Assembly: GCA_035578155.1 (NCBI GenBank)
Contig: JAPWDM010000005.1
Coordinates: forward strand, 42,546,365 to 42,610,364
Reading direction: 5' to 3'
From: Brachynemurus nebulosus
Lineage: Eukaryota; Arthropoda; Insecta; Neuroptera; Myrmeleontidae
Length of the DNA: 64,000 bases
Below, in pieces: positions 1 to 10,800 of this stretch; positions within the stretch are counted from its first letter, which is position 1, and every line of letters begins with the position of its first letter. Position numbers and translations under genes: made by a program. Under the pieces are notes generated by a model. That model saw only the letters and a program-made list of their open reading frames with translations. It was not told where the DNA came from and searched no databases.

Positions 1-239
1 TGCTAGTTCTTCTCCAACAGATTTGGACAGGATATATGGGATACGAATTTATAGGCTTGGTGTCTATGGGACTAGAATTAATGAACCTGGCAGCCAGTAT
101 TAGAGTTCATTGGCTTTAGAATCATTTCTTGTGTTTACAAAACAACTACGCTCACCCAAAATGCTGGAAATCCACGCTTTCACATGACTATTTAATTATA
201 CATTATTTATTGTTAATAATTGGTAAAGTGAATTTGGAC

Positions 240-300
240 CGCTATAAATAGTTATATGTTTTAGTCAATACTAAGTCTCTGTAAAGTTTCAGACGAATCA
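240..300 (+). promoter_or_regulatory. Possible core promoter (TATA-like)
   Basis: A CTATAAATAG motif near 241-250 stands out from simple AT sequence and an ATCAGT initiator-like hexamer follows at about 297. The spacing is longer than usual and no coding sequence follows, so this is weak. Confidence 0.15.
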
Positions 301-351
301 GTTTCTGACCGTTGACAAGTGTTACTCGTCAGTCAAAGTTTCTCGTCAAGG

Positions 352-583
352 TACTCGCTGAAGTTGGCCGAGGTCTGAGTAGCGTCACCCCACACTCATA
401 GAAATTCGCGACGAAGATCAGTAATGCAAACTATGTATGTACACTCGAAGACATCAAAGACAGTAGTATAGTGGCTCAAGTAAAAAACCAACATGGAGTG
501 AAAGAGAATCGAGGCGAAGCGAAGAAGCACGAAATTACTTTCTACACTTCCGGCTCGGCCAACTTCAGGCAACTTAGCGAGTA
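352..583. mobile_element. Small TIR element (MITE-like), about 230 bp
   Basis: The left end TACTCGCTGAAGTTGGCCGAG is matched in inverse by CTCGGCCAACTTCAGG with AACTTAGCGAGTA at the right end, so the right arm has an extra copy of part of the motif. There is no coding capacity. It is more G+C-rich than its surroundings. Confidence 0.5.
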
Positions 584-992
584 GCGTAATGCATGCCTAT
601 AAAAAAATACTCTTTTTATACCCCTTATGGACCTTACAGATTCAAAGGAAAAGCAATCACTATTTATCCGAAATGCACGACTGGTCATGAAAAATCGACT
701 GATTTATTGTACTAATACTATAGTATTTATAACAGTATGCACTTGTAATAATAAACTCATATTCACACAGGTATCTAGATTTTCATTTGAATTTCATTAC
801 TAAAATAGACTGGAGGTTAGAGTAGATGGGCACCAGGGGAGTTTAGTAGCTGATGTGAATTGTGAACACATAATTCATTTGACTACTGTTGAAAACACTC
901 AACAAAAACAAACAAACGATAAACGAAATTTAAACATAAAACGTGTGGCCATTGGTAGTTTAGTACCAACATATGATGGATATAATAATATG

Positions 993-1653
993 TACGAGGG
1001 CTGTTCAAAAAGTATCGGACTTTTGTTAATTAAAAGTGCATTTATTGAACTTTAGCTACAAACCTCTAATCCCCTCCAAAGTAGTCTCTTTAATGATGCA
1101 CACACTTCTCCCAGCGCTTCTGCCACTGTTCAAAACATTTCTGGAAGGCATCTTTTGGAATGCTGTTAAGCTCGGCCGTCATATTCTGGTTAATATCTTC
1201 TCTTTCTTGAAATCGAGTTCCTTTCAGGGGCATTTTCAGCTTAGGAAATAGCCAGAAGTCGCAGGGAGCCATGTCGGGGGAATACGGAGCTTGGCGAACC
1301 AGAGGAGTGCTGTTTTTAGCGAGAAAACTCTGAATTAGATGTGCAGAGTGGGCAGGTACATTGTCGTGATGGAGCTGCCAAGTTTTTGTTGCCCACAGAT
1401 TCGGCCGAATCGCCAAGCTTTTGGCAAAATTTAATGCAGTAAAACGCTTTTAACTTGATAAAAACCGCCGAGCACATCAGAGAGGTTTACACTACTAGGC
1501 TGACTACTGGCGACTGAAGCTTTGTCATGACACGAAACAGTTCATGCGCGCGCATGACAGTCCCCTCCACACCTCTACTAAGCTTGGCTGCTAGCGCTTC
1601 ATTCGTTTAAGCGGGAGGACAGAAGGTTCGATACTTTTTGAATAGCCCTCGTA
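993..1653 (-). mobile_element. Internally deleted mariner-type transposon
   Basis: The ends are TIRs: TACGAGGGCTGTTCAAAAAG on the left and, in inverse, CTTTTTGAATAGCCCTCGTA on the right, each starting at a TA dinucleotide as expected for the TA target duplication. The minus strand carries only the C-terminal part of a transposase (1090-1416); the first part of the gene is deleted. Total length about 660 bp compared with about 1.3 kb for complete mariners. Confidence 0.85.
1090..1416 (-). pseudogene. Mariner transposase, C-terminal fragment
   Basis: The 108-codon open frame has the end of a DDE transposase. It shows the second catalytic aspartate in LHHDNVPAH and the third in SPDMAPCDFWLFPKLK, separated by 34 residues, which is the D,D34D signature of mariner elements. 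The helix-turn-helix DNA-binding half and the first aspartate are missing, because the element is deleted between its upstream leader and this part. The fragment cannot be an active transposase. It lies inside intact-looking TIRs, so it might be moved in trans if a full element exists elsewhere in the genome. Confidence 0.88.
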
Positions 1654-2110
1654 TACCATATAGGTATGTATGAGATTAGAGTGGTGCTTCTGAAAATAAT
1701 AAGCACAGTGACCATCTATTAAAACATTACCTAATAAACATAAATTGTTGGAAATATAGTTAAGAAAGACTTGCCGGTTATAGCGCGACAAAGGAACATT
1801 GTCTCTTAAATATACTACAGTACGAATTCCATTCAGATTCAGAAACTATACATATGGTAATTTTATTCGGCTCTAACAACATTTTATATATAAAATAAAA
1901 ATATAAAAGAATTACGGTAAACTGATTTTGAGATTCAAAAAGCAACAATTCTCATTAAGTAGTGTCCGTTGACTACGCAGACTTGCTGAGCGGAGGAGGG
2001 TATATAGAAAGCTAGACTACGTAATTTTTCAATTTATTTTGCTTGACACAGTTAAAACAAACATGAATGTGAATGTGAAAGGATCTATAAGGTTAAGATA
2101 GGGTTTGCAG

Positions 2111-2397
2111 TCATAGAGAGGTATTTTCAAAATAAGTTATGATATCGGTGAGTAATGAATATACCATTGGCACATATTCAGCCTCTGATATTTCTCCGTT
2201 CTTGAGATAATTGAGCACATATATTATGCCAGAGCGAGTATTTTTGGAAAAATTTTTTAAATCAAAACTATGACAGCCATACAAATAAATCCAAAACTGT
2301 TTGTTAGATAATACGTTGCTCCGTATACGTTGGATAAATAGAACTCCAGATATGTCAATCCACTTTGAAAAATGAAATTTCAAGAAAAATGCATTTT
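2111..2397 (-). CDS. Unrecognised open frame, possible last exon of a gene
   Basis: About 95 codons are open on the minus strand and end with TGA at 2111-2113. Codon use looks protein-like, with a mixed composition (for example SGVLFIQRIRSNVLSNKQFW and NYLKNGEISEAEY), unlike the low-complexity frames common here. There is no ATG near its start; an upstream stop lies just beyond 2397, and a CAAAG acceptor-like site after a pyrimidine-rich run lies near 2367. An AATAAA on the minus strand at about 2033-2038 would suit a polyadenylation signal. No transmembrane segment or motif I know is present. It could be the last exon of an unidentified gene, or a relic; I do not recognise the family. Confidence 0.35.
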
Positions 2398-3330
2398 AAG
2401 TTTTGAAACCAGATACCTGAACCTACGGTATTAAAATGGTTGTAACTTCGTAAATTTTCAAAATTATTAAATTTCCTTATGTGGACACATTCCAAAAGGA
2501 CTATACTTTCAGAAAATAAAAAAAAAATCGTCTTTAAAAAATTCTACACTAGAAGATTGCGTTAAATATATCGTATCTGCAACAGCGCTAGTGAACACTA
2601 TAATTTCTTAAAGTTTAATCGATGACTCCATTTGTTCTGGGCTCCATTTGTTTCACTTAATATTTCACAATGTATTTACGGAATTTCGTATCCCCACATA
2701 GAGACCTTCGATGGTTAAAACTGAGAACCCCTGTATTTTTATATGCTTTTTATATCTAAGTATATAAATGTAATATTAGTTTTATAGTATTCTAACGTGA
2801 GTGAAAGGATATCAGGTGGACAGCGTATTTATCACTATATATTATAAACAACGTTAATAAAAATATTCAGGTGCAAGTTTCTAGAATTAAGTTATAAAAT
2901 TTACATAAGAGACGAGCACATATGGAGTAGTAATAAACAAGTAAATTCACTAAAACGGTTTACTGATAAGTTCGATACACTTCTATTTATAGAGACCTAT
3001 CAAGTTTATTACCAAGTAAAAAAAAAGAAATTGTTTGCCTAATAGGCTATAAATCTATATTATTCACCTAACTAGACAAAACATAAAAATTCATACTAAA
3101 AATAGTTTTACCTTTCTTAAAAATTCAACAAATTTTATAACTACTGTCTGAAAAATCTTTTCTAGAAAAATAAAATATTTTAGAATCTTTCTTAGAGTCT
3201 AAATTCAGTATTTATAGGGTCAAAGAAAATGAGCGTCTAGGTATACTTACCTAAGTATATCATACCCATACTTTACCGTGTTAAGGTAGTTGATCGATAA
3301 AACACTTTTTTCGAAGGATTTTAAGGTTGA

Positions 3331-3410
3331 TTAGGTCGGAAACGCGGCGCGGTGCGGTTATTACATCATTAAGATCTTAGGGACGGTACCACGCCGCTCT
3401 ATCGACCTAG
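3331..3410. repeat. Short palindromic element, about 80 bp
   Basis: TTAGGTCGGAAACGCGGCGCGG is answered by CCGCTCTATCGACCTAG in inverse with mismatches. It is a local island of G+C in A+T-rich DNA, as many MITEs are. A short open frame starting at 3410 runs out of it and shows no family features. Confidence 0.35.
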
Positions 3411-3779
3411 TGGACGCACCTGCATTTATTCAGATGTATTTATCTCTGAGAGCGGAGAAAGGAGGTGAAAAACAATTTAATGAATACATGTTTCAGCACT
3501 TTTTGAAAATTAATCCTACAAAGAGTAAAATAGGGAATAAACGCAAAAAATGGGGGAGAGATCAAAGCTTACATTTTCAACGCCTACTATTCTAACGTCT
3601 CCCACAATGAGTCAGTTACTTTAGGAAATGTTCAAATATAACAGACTTATAGGAAATGTAGGCGTAGGGATTTTAATTTTCCAATACGAATAGGGAGGAT
3701 ACTTTCTTAAAGTCTACAAAATACTAGGTATTTTAAAAATATATAAAATTAGAATATTTTAAATCAACACACTTTTTAT

Positions 3780-4180
3780 CTCTATACTAAATTCGTTGAC
3801 ACCTTCTTAAGGTAGTTGGCCGATAAAATGATTTTTTCAAAGGATTTTAACGAAGTTTCTCTAGATTCCTATTTATTTAAATCAATACCAATAATATGAA
3901 CCCTTACCGAAAAAATAAGAAATAAAAATTATTTACCGTTTTTGAAATATAACTTATAAACACCATTTTACAACGTTTCTACAACGCTTTTTCAGCAATG
4001 TTTTTATATTGCTACAACATAAGCGCGCAGAAATTAAAAAATACAAGTTGTATACAAATATAATAACTGAAGAATATTAATACATTTAACTTTTGATAAA
4101 AGAAAATTTATTTTGGAGATATACTTTTGTACCTGACTATCTCAGAGCAACTACGTTAATAGACTTACTTTAGATTTTTA
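3780..4180 (+). repeat. Dispersed repeat, copy 1 (inverse copy in IR intron 2)
   Basis: This stretch, from TAAGGTAGTTGGCCGATAAA to CAGAGCAACTACGTTAAT, recurs in inverse orientation at about 8665-9185 with many small differences. A partial copy of its first part is at about 3280-3330. No coding capacity was seen. Confidence 0.6.
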
Positions 4181-4364
4181 GTCTATGTTATATGCTTGAA
4201 GAAATGACCAATTAGTTTTTCAAAAATTTCAATTGTTCCTAAATAACTAGCCAAAGGGAGAAATAAAGAGGATTGATGAGTGAGTTTACCAATAATTTCA
4301 GCTTATGCTAAGAAAATAGGGGCAAAATATTTTAGCAAACTACCTATAACTAAACGCAGAATTC

Positions 4365-4800
4365 TTGAGGTATGAAAGTCCAACAAAAAGGAAAGATATA
4401 TTTTTAGTAAGAGACATTTGTTACATTAAGAAGATAAAATACTTTTGCAATAAAGATGGATATAGGGTAATTACATCGAAACTCCCGCTATTAGTTTTTA
4501 TGTCTCTCACTCAGGTAATATTGCACTGTATAAACATATACTACTACTTTGTAAAAAAAGTAATAGATCTTGAAATAGTTTGCTTATTTATATAGTAATA
4601 TAATGATATACATACTTAAATACGTGATTTTAAATTAAATAAATAATATTAAGAAATTTAATAATAATAGCAACATTACAAAGGTAAATTTTTTGATTGC
4701 ATTAGGTAGTTCAATAAAATTGAATACATTTAGTAATTAGGTATTTATAAACACGATTTTTTTTTAATGGTGTAGACCCTTACTTTCATTTATTTAACGG
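4365..4800 (+). repeat. Dispersed repeat X, copy without insertion
   Basis: 4365-4615 matches 52490-53440 closely, except that the latter is interrupted by about 0.65 kb after GATCTTGAAA. The neighbouring 4740-4800 recurs in inverse at about 53890-53955. The 76-codon open frame inside it is not conserved as coding in the second copy and is not called. Confidence 0.6.
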
Positions 4801-4954
4801 AGTACTGTAAAGTGGACTTTGATCGCTCAGAAACTTTGCATTTAGTTATAAAAGGAATTACCTTTACTAAATTATATAATTCACTCTTGCGAAGCAGCGG
4901 GTAACAGCTAGTAATCAGCTGTATTTTTTAATTTTTATTTTGATTGTATAACGT

Positions 4955-5096
4955 AAAAGCCCCTATACACGAACGCGTTCAGTACTCGAACAGTTTTAAT
5001 ATTCATCGTTTTTTTTTTTCAGAAATAACTTCATTAATATATATAAAATAACAAAACTGTTCGAGTATTGAACGTGTTCGGGTATGGGGGCTTTTT
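4955..5096. mobile_element. Palindromic MITE, about 142 bp
   Basis: Arms of about 43 bp (4955-4999 and 5053-5096) are inverse repeats with few mismatches; the ends are AAAAGCCCCTATACACG and, in inverse, CGGGTATGGGGGCTTTT. Non-coding. Confidence 0.65.
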
Positions 5097-7604
5097 TCCT
5101 ATCACAATTCTCTATTTCCTATATTTTCAAATACATCGTATATTTATACGTTATTAAATCAATACTGCAACGTTGAATCAATAACGCATAACAAAAATCA
5201 ATTATCTCAGATATTTAATAATATCTAAGATAATTAAGATTATCTGATATTTTATTCAGATCAAGTTTTCTCAAAACTGTCATTGCTGAGATACATGAGA
5301 TTGGTGTGACACGGTAGAATTGGAACAGTAAATGTAAAATTAAAACCTGAAGCCTATTAGCAAAATAAATAAAAATTGTCAATATTTTTTTAATACTCTT
5401 ATTTTATTTAATCAGTGTTACTCTCCTTACTGATACCCCCCGTGGTTTCCATTGTTACACTGTAATAACTCACGTGAATATTTAAATAACTCACCTCATC
5501 CTCACAACAAACATTTTTTTCCAATAAAATAATCCTCTATTACTTTTAATTCTGTATTAATTCATGATAATGTTCGTTTTTTAGGGTCCTGTAGACAAAA
5601 GTTCTGATAAGTTATTTTGTCATACACATCAATTAATCTGTTTGTCCATTTGTGTATACACAACGAAATCCTAATTTATACCAGGTCCTACACACACTTT
5701 TACAAATTTTTACAAATATAAATCACTACAATATGCTACATACAAATAATGGATCATAAATGATTCAGTTGGATAATGATTCGATGGATACATTACGAAA
5801 TTTCATGTATAATTACGCTCAGTCTATAGATAATTATGGATATTTTTCATATTCGGAATTTCAGGACCGTCTTTTAAGGAATTGATGAAAAGAATATCAC
5901 GTAAATCTAGAAAATTTAATTTTATAAAAAATATTTTATCTTTAAATTAAAAATAAAATTATATTTGTGTAGTTAGAAAAGAATCGGATCTGGAAACGGG
6001 CTATACTCGTATAGGGTCTAACAATGAAATATATTATATTGATACATAGAATGCAATATTGTATACATAGAATGCACCTACATAAAATATTTTTTCAGTT
6101 CTAAATTTTATTAATTTCTGTTCTGTCTGACCGCCATTAAACTCACAAGGATCGGCAAAAATAAGGGACCCGTATTTTTTTTATCGGCCATCTTCCACGT
6201 TTACCGGGTGAAGTTGAAGTTTAAAGTCGTATTTCTTAAGATATCTCGAAAACTATAAGAGATAGGGGAAAACTTTAAATGGACGAAATGTTACTCTTTG
6301 AAGGATCTATTTATCTATATAGATTAAACCATGATTGGGTTCATAAGAGGGGCTGGAGGGGTGAAAATGAGGATAAATTTCCTTGTACAACCTGAGTGGT
6401 TCAATGTTTCAAATTGTTACCAGCATAGAAAGAAGATAGAGCACCAAATAGAAAGAGCACCAAAAATTAGAAGATACGGGTTTTTGCGTATTTCCGAAAA
6501 TAGGGAAGATTACATTGCATTACTATTGATTGCAAATACCTCCTATATTTTTTTTGTGTTTATTTCATCATGATATGTAAATTTTATTTTCCGATAACGA
6601 TTCATGTATTTTTCAGTACTTACTTAATTGGTAATTTAGCCATCTGTATATCTGGTTACTCATATTAGTAACAAAATACCACTTTTATTGAATATAAAAC
6701 TCTTATGACATGTTTCGGTCAATATGATCATTCTCAAACTTGTTGGTTTATAATAACGGTTACTCATATTCTACATTTTTTATATCTATTTCTGCAAAAA
6801 TTCTCTGGTCGACCTGTGCTGATGAATGCTCGACAAGCAGCAGTAATCTTTTTCGTTTACTTTTCAGTTTCTAAGTAATAAATTTTGTAATTTGAGAAAT
6901 AGGGTTGACATATACAAAACATACACAAAAGAATACATTGAATACAATACAATTGACACCTACAAAACATACAAAAAGGAATAAGAAATATTATTTTTAT
7001 AACTAACAATAAGTTGTCCATACTTTCTCTCGGTTTCGCGAGTCCTACAAAACCATCTTTTAAGCTAGTTTCTATTTAAATCCAAAAATTCACTGTTATT
7101 TTCGTAAGAAACCATGTTATAATAATAAAATTAATGAATTTTTATAACACTACAGTCTGTCTTATTGTATAAATTACTATATTTTTTTTTCTTTTAATAT
7201 AAATTAAATTTTATGTAAAGATGCTCGATTGTAAGATCATTTGCATCTACAATAAAATATAAAGTATACTCGTACAGTCATACATTATGTATGTATGTAA
7301 TTCTCATAATCATAACAATTTTATTTCAATATTCATTTACTTGTGTATAAATTTATAGTGTAATAAATTAAAATTATAAAATTACTATTTTATTACTAGT
7401 AAGTATCCTAAATACAGGCCTGATTTTGAATACTCAAACCATTTATATATACTCAATATTCTATGCATTTTCTCATTTAAATTTCTCAAAGCCAACCAAC
7501 CCTAAGAAAAATATTCTTGTAATAAAAGGTAATTAAAGGCTAACGACAGAAACAACGAAATTGTAAACATAATTAATAAATTATTTATACATCCTATAAT
7601 TTGC

Positions 7605-7612
7605 TATATAAA
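7605..7612 (+). promoter_or_regulatory. Candidate TATA box of the IR gene
   Basis: TATATAAA lies 78 bases before the receptor start codon in otherwise A+T-rich DNA. The spacing would give a short 5' leader. In such A+T-rich sequence a match like this is not rare, so this is only a candidate. Confidence 0.3.
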
Positions 7613-7689
7613 CAGATTACAAAAAGAATTATAATATTTGTCTGTATCAAAAGTATTAGTTAATATTACGTTAAAACAATTTTTATAAA

Positions 7690-7852
7690 ATGTACGGATC
7701 TATTTTGTTATTTTTAGTATTTTCATATTCTTCTTACATTTTGGCGGCTTCATTTCCGAAATCTGAACAACTGAAAATTATGTTGGTCAATGATTATGTT
7801 AAATTTGAAAAGCGGCCAACATCCATTGTTGCCTTTTTATGTTGGGAACACA
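7690..7852 (+). CDS. Ir75-like: IR gene exon 1 (start codon and signal peptide)
   Basis: Encodes residues 1-54 plus one base. The ATG begins a hydrophobic signal peptide (MYGSILLFLVFSYSSYILA). The donor is CA|GTAAGT, a phase 1 junction, and joins AA of exon 2 to make a lysine codon. No other in-frame ATG precedes a hydrophobic stretch here. Confidence 0.85.
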
Positions 7853-10800
7853 GTAAGTCATATTTTTAAATTGTTTAATATACATCGAGAATACATTTTT
7901 TCCGAAATTATATACCTATGAAAATATATTTTAGAATATTTAAAACAACTAATAAAAGATATTTCTAAAACTAATTTTATTACGGGAGTCATGATTTCTA
8001 ATTTGGATATTAACAAAGTGAATCATTTCAAACCATCCCATCAAATTTTATATTTAACTGATCTTAATTGTAAAAAAGGTGACGAAATTTTAATCAAGGT
8101 AAGTGAAGATCATCCATGTAATTGAACACTATCCTTTTTTATTACATTAAAAAAAATACTTGGGTTTTAAAAAAAATAAAAGTAGTAATTATTATTGGCG
8201 ACATAAAGATTCTCACTCGCGCCTCTGGTGGTAAAATTAGAACTACCATCAAGTAAAAATATATGTATACGATTAATGGGTGATATGAAATCTAGTAATC
8301 CGCGCATAATTTATATAGTACATTTTTCTATCGACAATTTAACGTATACAAAAATTTTTACTTGATACAGCTTCTAATTTAAGAAACCAGGAGCGCTCAC
8401 GTAACCTTTGCGTCGCCAATAGTCGTGTGTAAAGTATAAAATTTTGCACAGCTGAGTGTAAAATATAGCTTACTTACATAGGATTTTGTACAATAAATAA
8501 TCAATTTCATAGTAGTTATAGATTATCGTATATTATCCAACGAGCTGGTAATGCATCGTAATGCATCTGAGTGAGTAATAGCCATTGCAAGCGAGTAGAA
8601 TACTATTCTTTTTCTACGACATTTTTCCTTTTTGATTTAAATAAAATTGAATACAAATTTTAAATTAACGTAGTTGCTCTGAGATAGTCAGGTACAAAAG
8701 TATATTTTTAGAAAAACATTTTCTTTTATCAAAAATTAAATAATGTATTAATATTCCTCAGTGATTATATTTGTATACCACTTGTCTCTTTTATTTCCGG
8801 GCGCTTATGTTGTACCAATATAAAAACACTGTTGAAAAAGCATTGTAAAAACGTTGTAAAATGATGTTTATAAATTATATTTCAAAAACGGCGTGGTGAA
8901 TAATTTTTATTTCTTAATTAGATATGGTTTGTAAATTTGGAATTTATAATACCTATATTAAATTTTTATCAAATTCGTGTTCATTTTATTCAAAAAAATA
9001 GAGTTTTCCCATAAGAGCCCGTCTTAAAATTACAAAACTTTGAAATCCTTTTTCTCAAAAGTGGGGTGGTCAATTTGTTTTTCGGTAAGGGCTCGTATTA
9101 TTGGTATTGTATTAAATAAATATCTAGAGAAGTTTCGTTAAAATCCTTTGAAAAAATTGTTTTATCGACCAACTACCTTAAAAAAAATTTTTAATCTATC
9201 TCTAATTTTATTAAATGTTCGTGTATGTATCTATGGAAATGGTCAAAATAAAATTTAAAATGTTTTGTTTACTTACACATTACTACGCAACATATATGAA
9301 ATTTAAACTTGATATATAGATATATTAAGTTCAAAACAATCGCAAGCCCATTGAATAATGATTAATACGGTGATTTCATTGGTCGAAAGGTAATGTGAGT
9401 AAACGGTGAGTAATGATTATTCCTCCACATCTTTGAATAACGCCTAACTTTCTCAACAATTAATGGATATGTTATGAGTGTATTCTTCAACAGGATTGAA
9501 AGAAATAAATTTTTTAATAGATAAAAAAAATTATGAAAGATATGTCCGATGAATGGTTAAGTAGAGAAACTATCAAAAATTTCATTCAAAGTGACTGAAT
9601 GGCAACACTTCCTACATCTTACAATTTAAGACATTTTAGTGAAAGCCCTAAATCATAAAGTGATTTCTTTAAATGTCGTTATTCACACTTTCAGGGAAAT
9701 GAACTGAATTTATTTGCAATGCCATATCGTTGGTTAATTTTTGGCGATGACAATGTACCAACACTAAATATATTACACACATTGAATATATTTCCTTCGA
9801 GTGAATTACTCTTGGCTGTTCCGTTAAGCAATTCAAGTTTTCAGTTATTTCAACCTTATAAAATATCGCCAAATAAAGACAATGTCATTATGGAAAAGTA
9901 TGGTATTTGGTGTTTAGAAAACCATATACGTGATTACAGAAGTACCCCGATTATATCACGACGACGTTCTAATTTACAAAAATCTCCATTTCGAACTACA
10001 CACGTTTATCTAGATAATGATACTTTAAATCATCTTGATGACTATAAGTAAGTTTCAGGCTTCATTTTCAAAATCAGAAAGTAGAAAATATTATAATGTT
10101 TACTTTGCCACTTTTCACTAATTAAAGATACTGAGTTTCTACAATTTGATTTTTATCTATCAAAGAAAACCAAAGAAAAACTCTGCGATTTTTTGGAAAA
10201 CTACCAGATTCAAAATAACATTTTTTTTCATAAATCCTAGTTAAGGCCGTAACTGTATATGTATATTTTTAGAAAATTCTTGATTTTTTATTTTGTTTCA
10301 CTGGAGATTTCAGAAGGCGAGAAACTATTAAGGTGGAAGATTCTCGCAGTGTCGATTTCAAAGCCATTTATACTTAGCTTATTTTTTTTTTATAATCTCA
10401 AGACATGTAGAAACAATGTTGCTTATTTAATTTTTTAATAAAATATTTATTTGTATACAAGAATAAATAAAAAAGGTCGATTTTTGATGTTTTTTTGGCG
10501 AGTCTCCCCTTAAACCTTGTATTATAGTGGCTACTAATATTTGTTATTATAAAATATTGTTTCTTATGCATGTTAGTAAGTTAATAACTCGTATATATAA
10601 ACTCCAGATACAGTCGAAATACCCCATTTCCTGAAAAAATCTTTACACGCAACTCTTGCACCTATTATAAATATTTTTCTTAGAATTCTTTTTTTGAATG
10701 ATCAGTATGCGTTTGTTCTCAGCGCCACCTCCCCACATAGCAATACCGTACCTTAACGCAGCACTCAACCTCCTTAAAAATTACCAAACTGGATCGGCAG

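Noticed and set aside
4870..4915. Possible Helitron 3' end (GCGAAGCAGCGGGTAACAGC then TAGT); similar inverse motif at about 22800
   Set aside because: Only one end with a weak hairpin is present; no matching 5' end or coding sequence was found.
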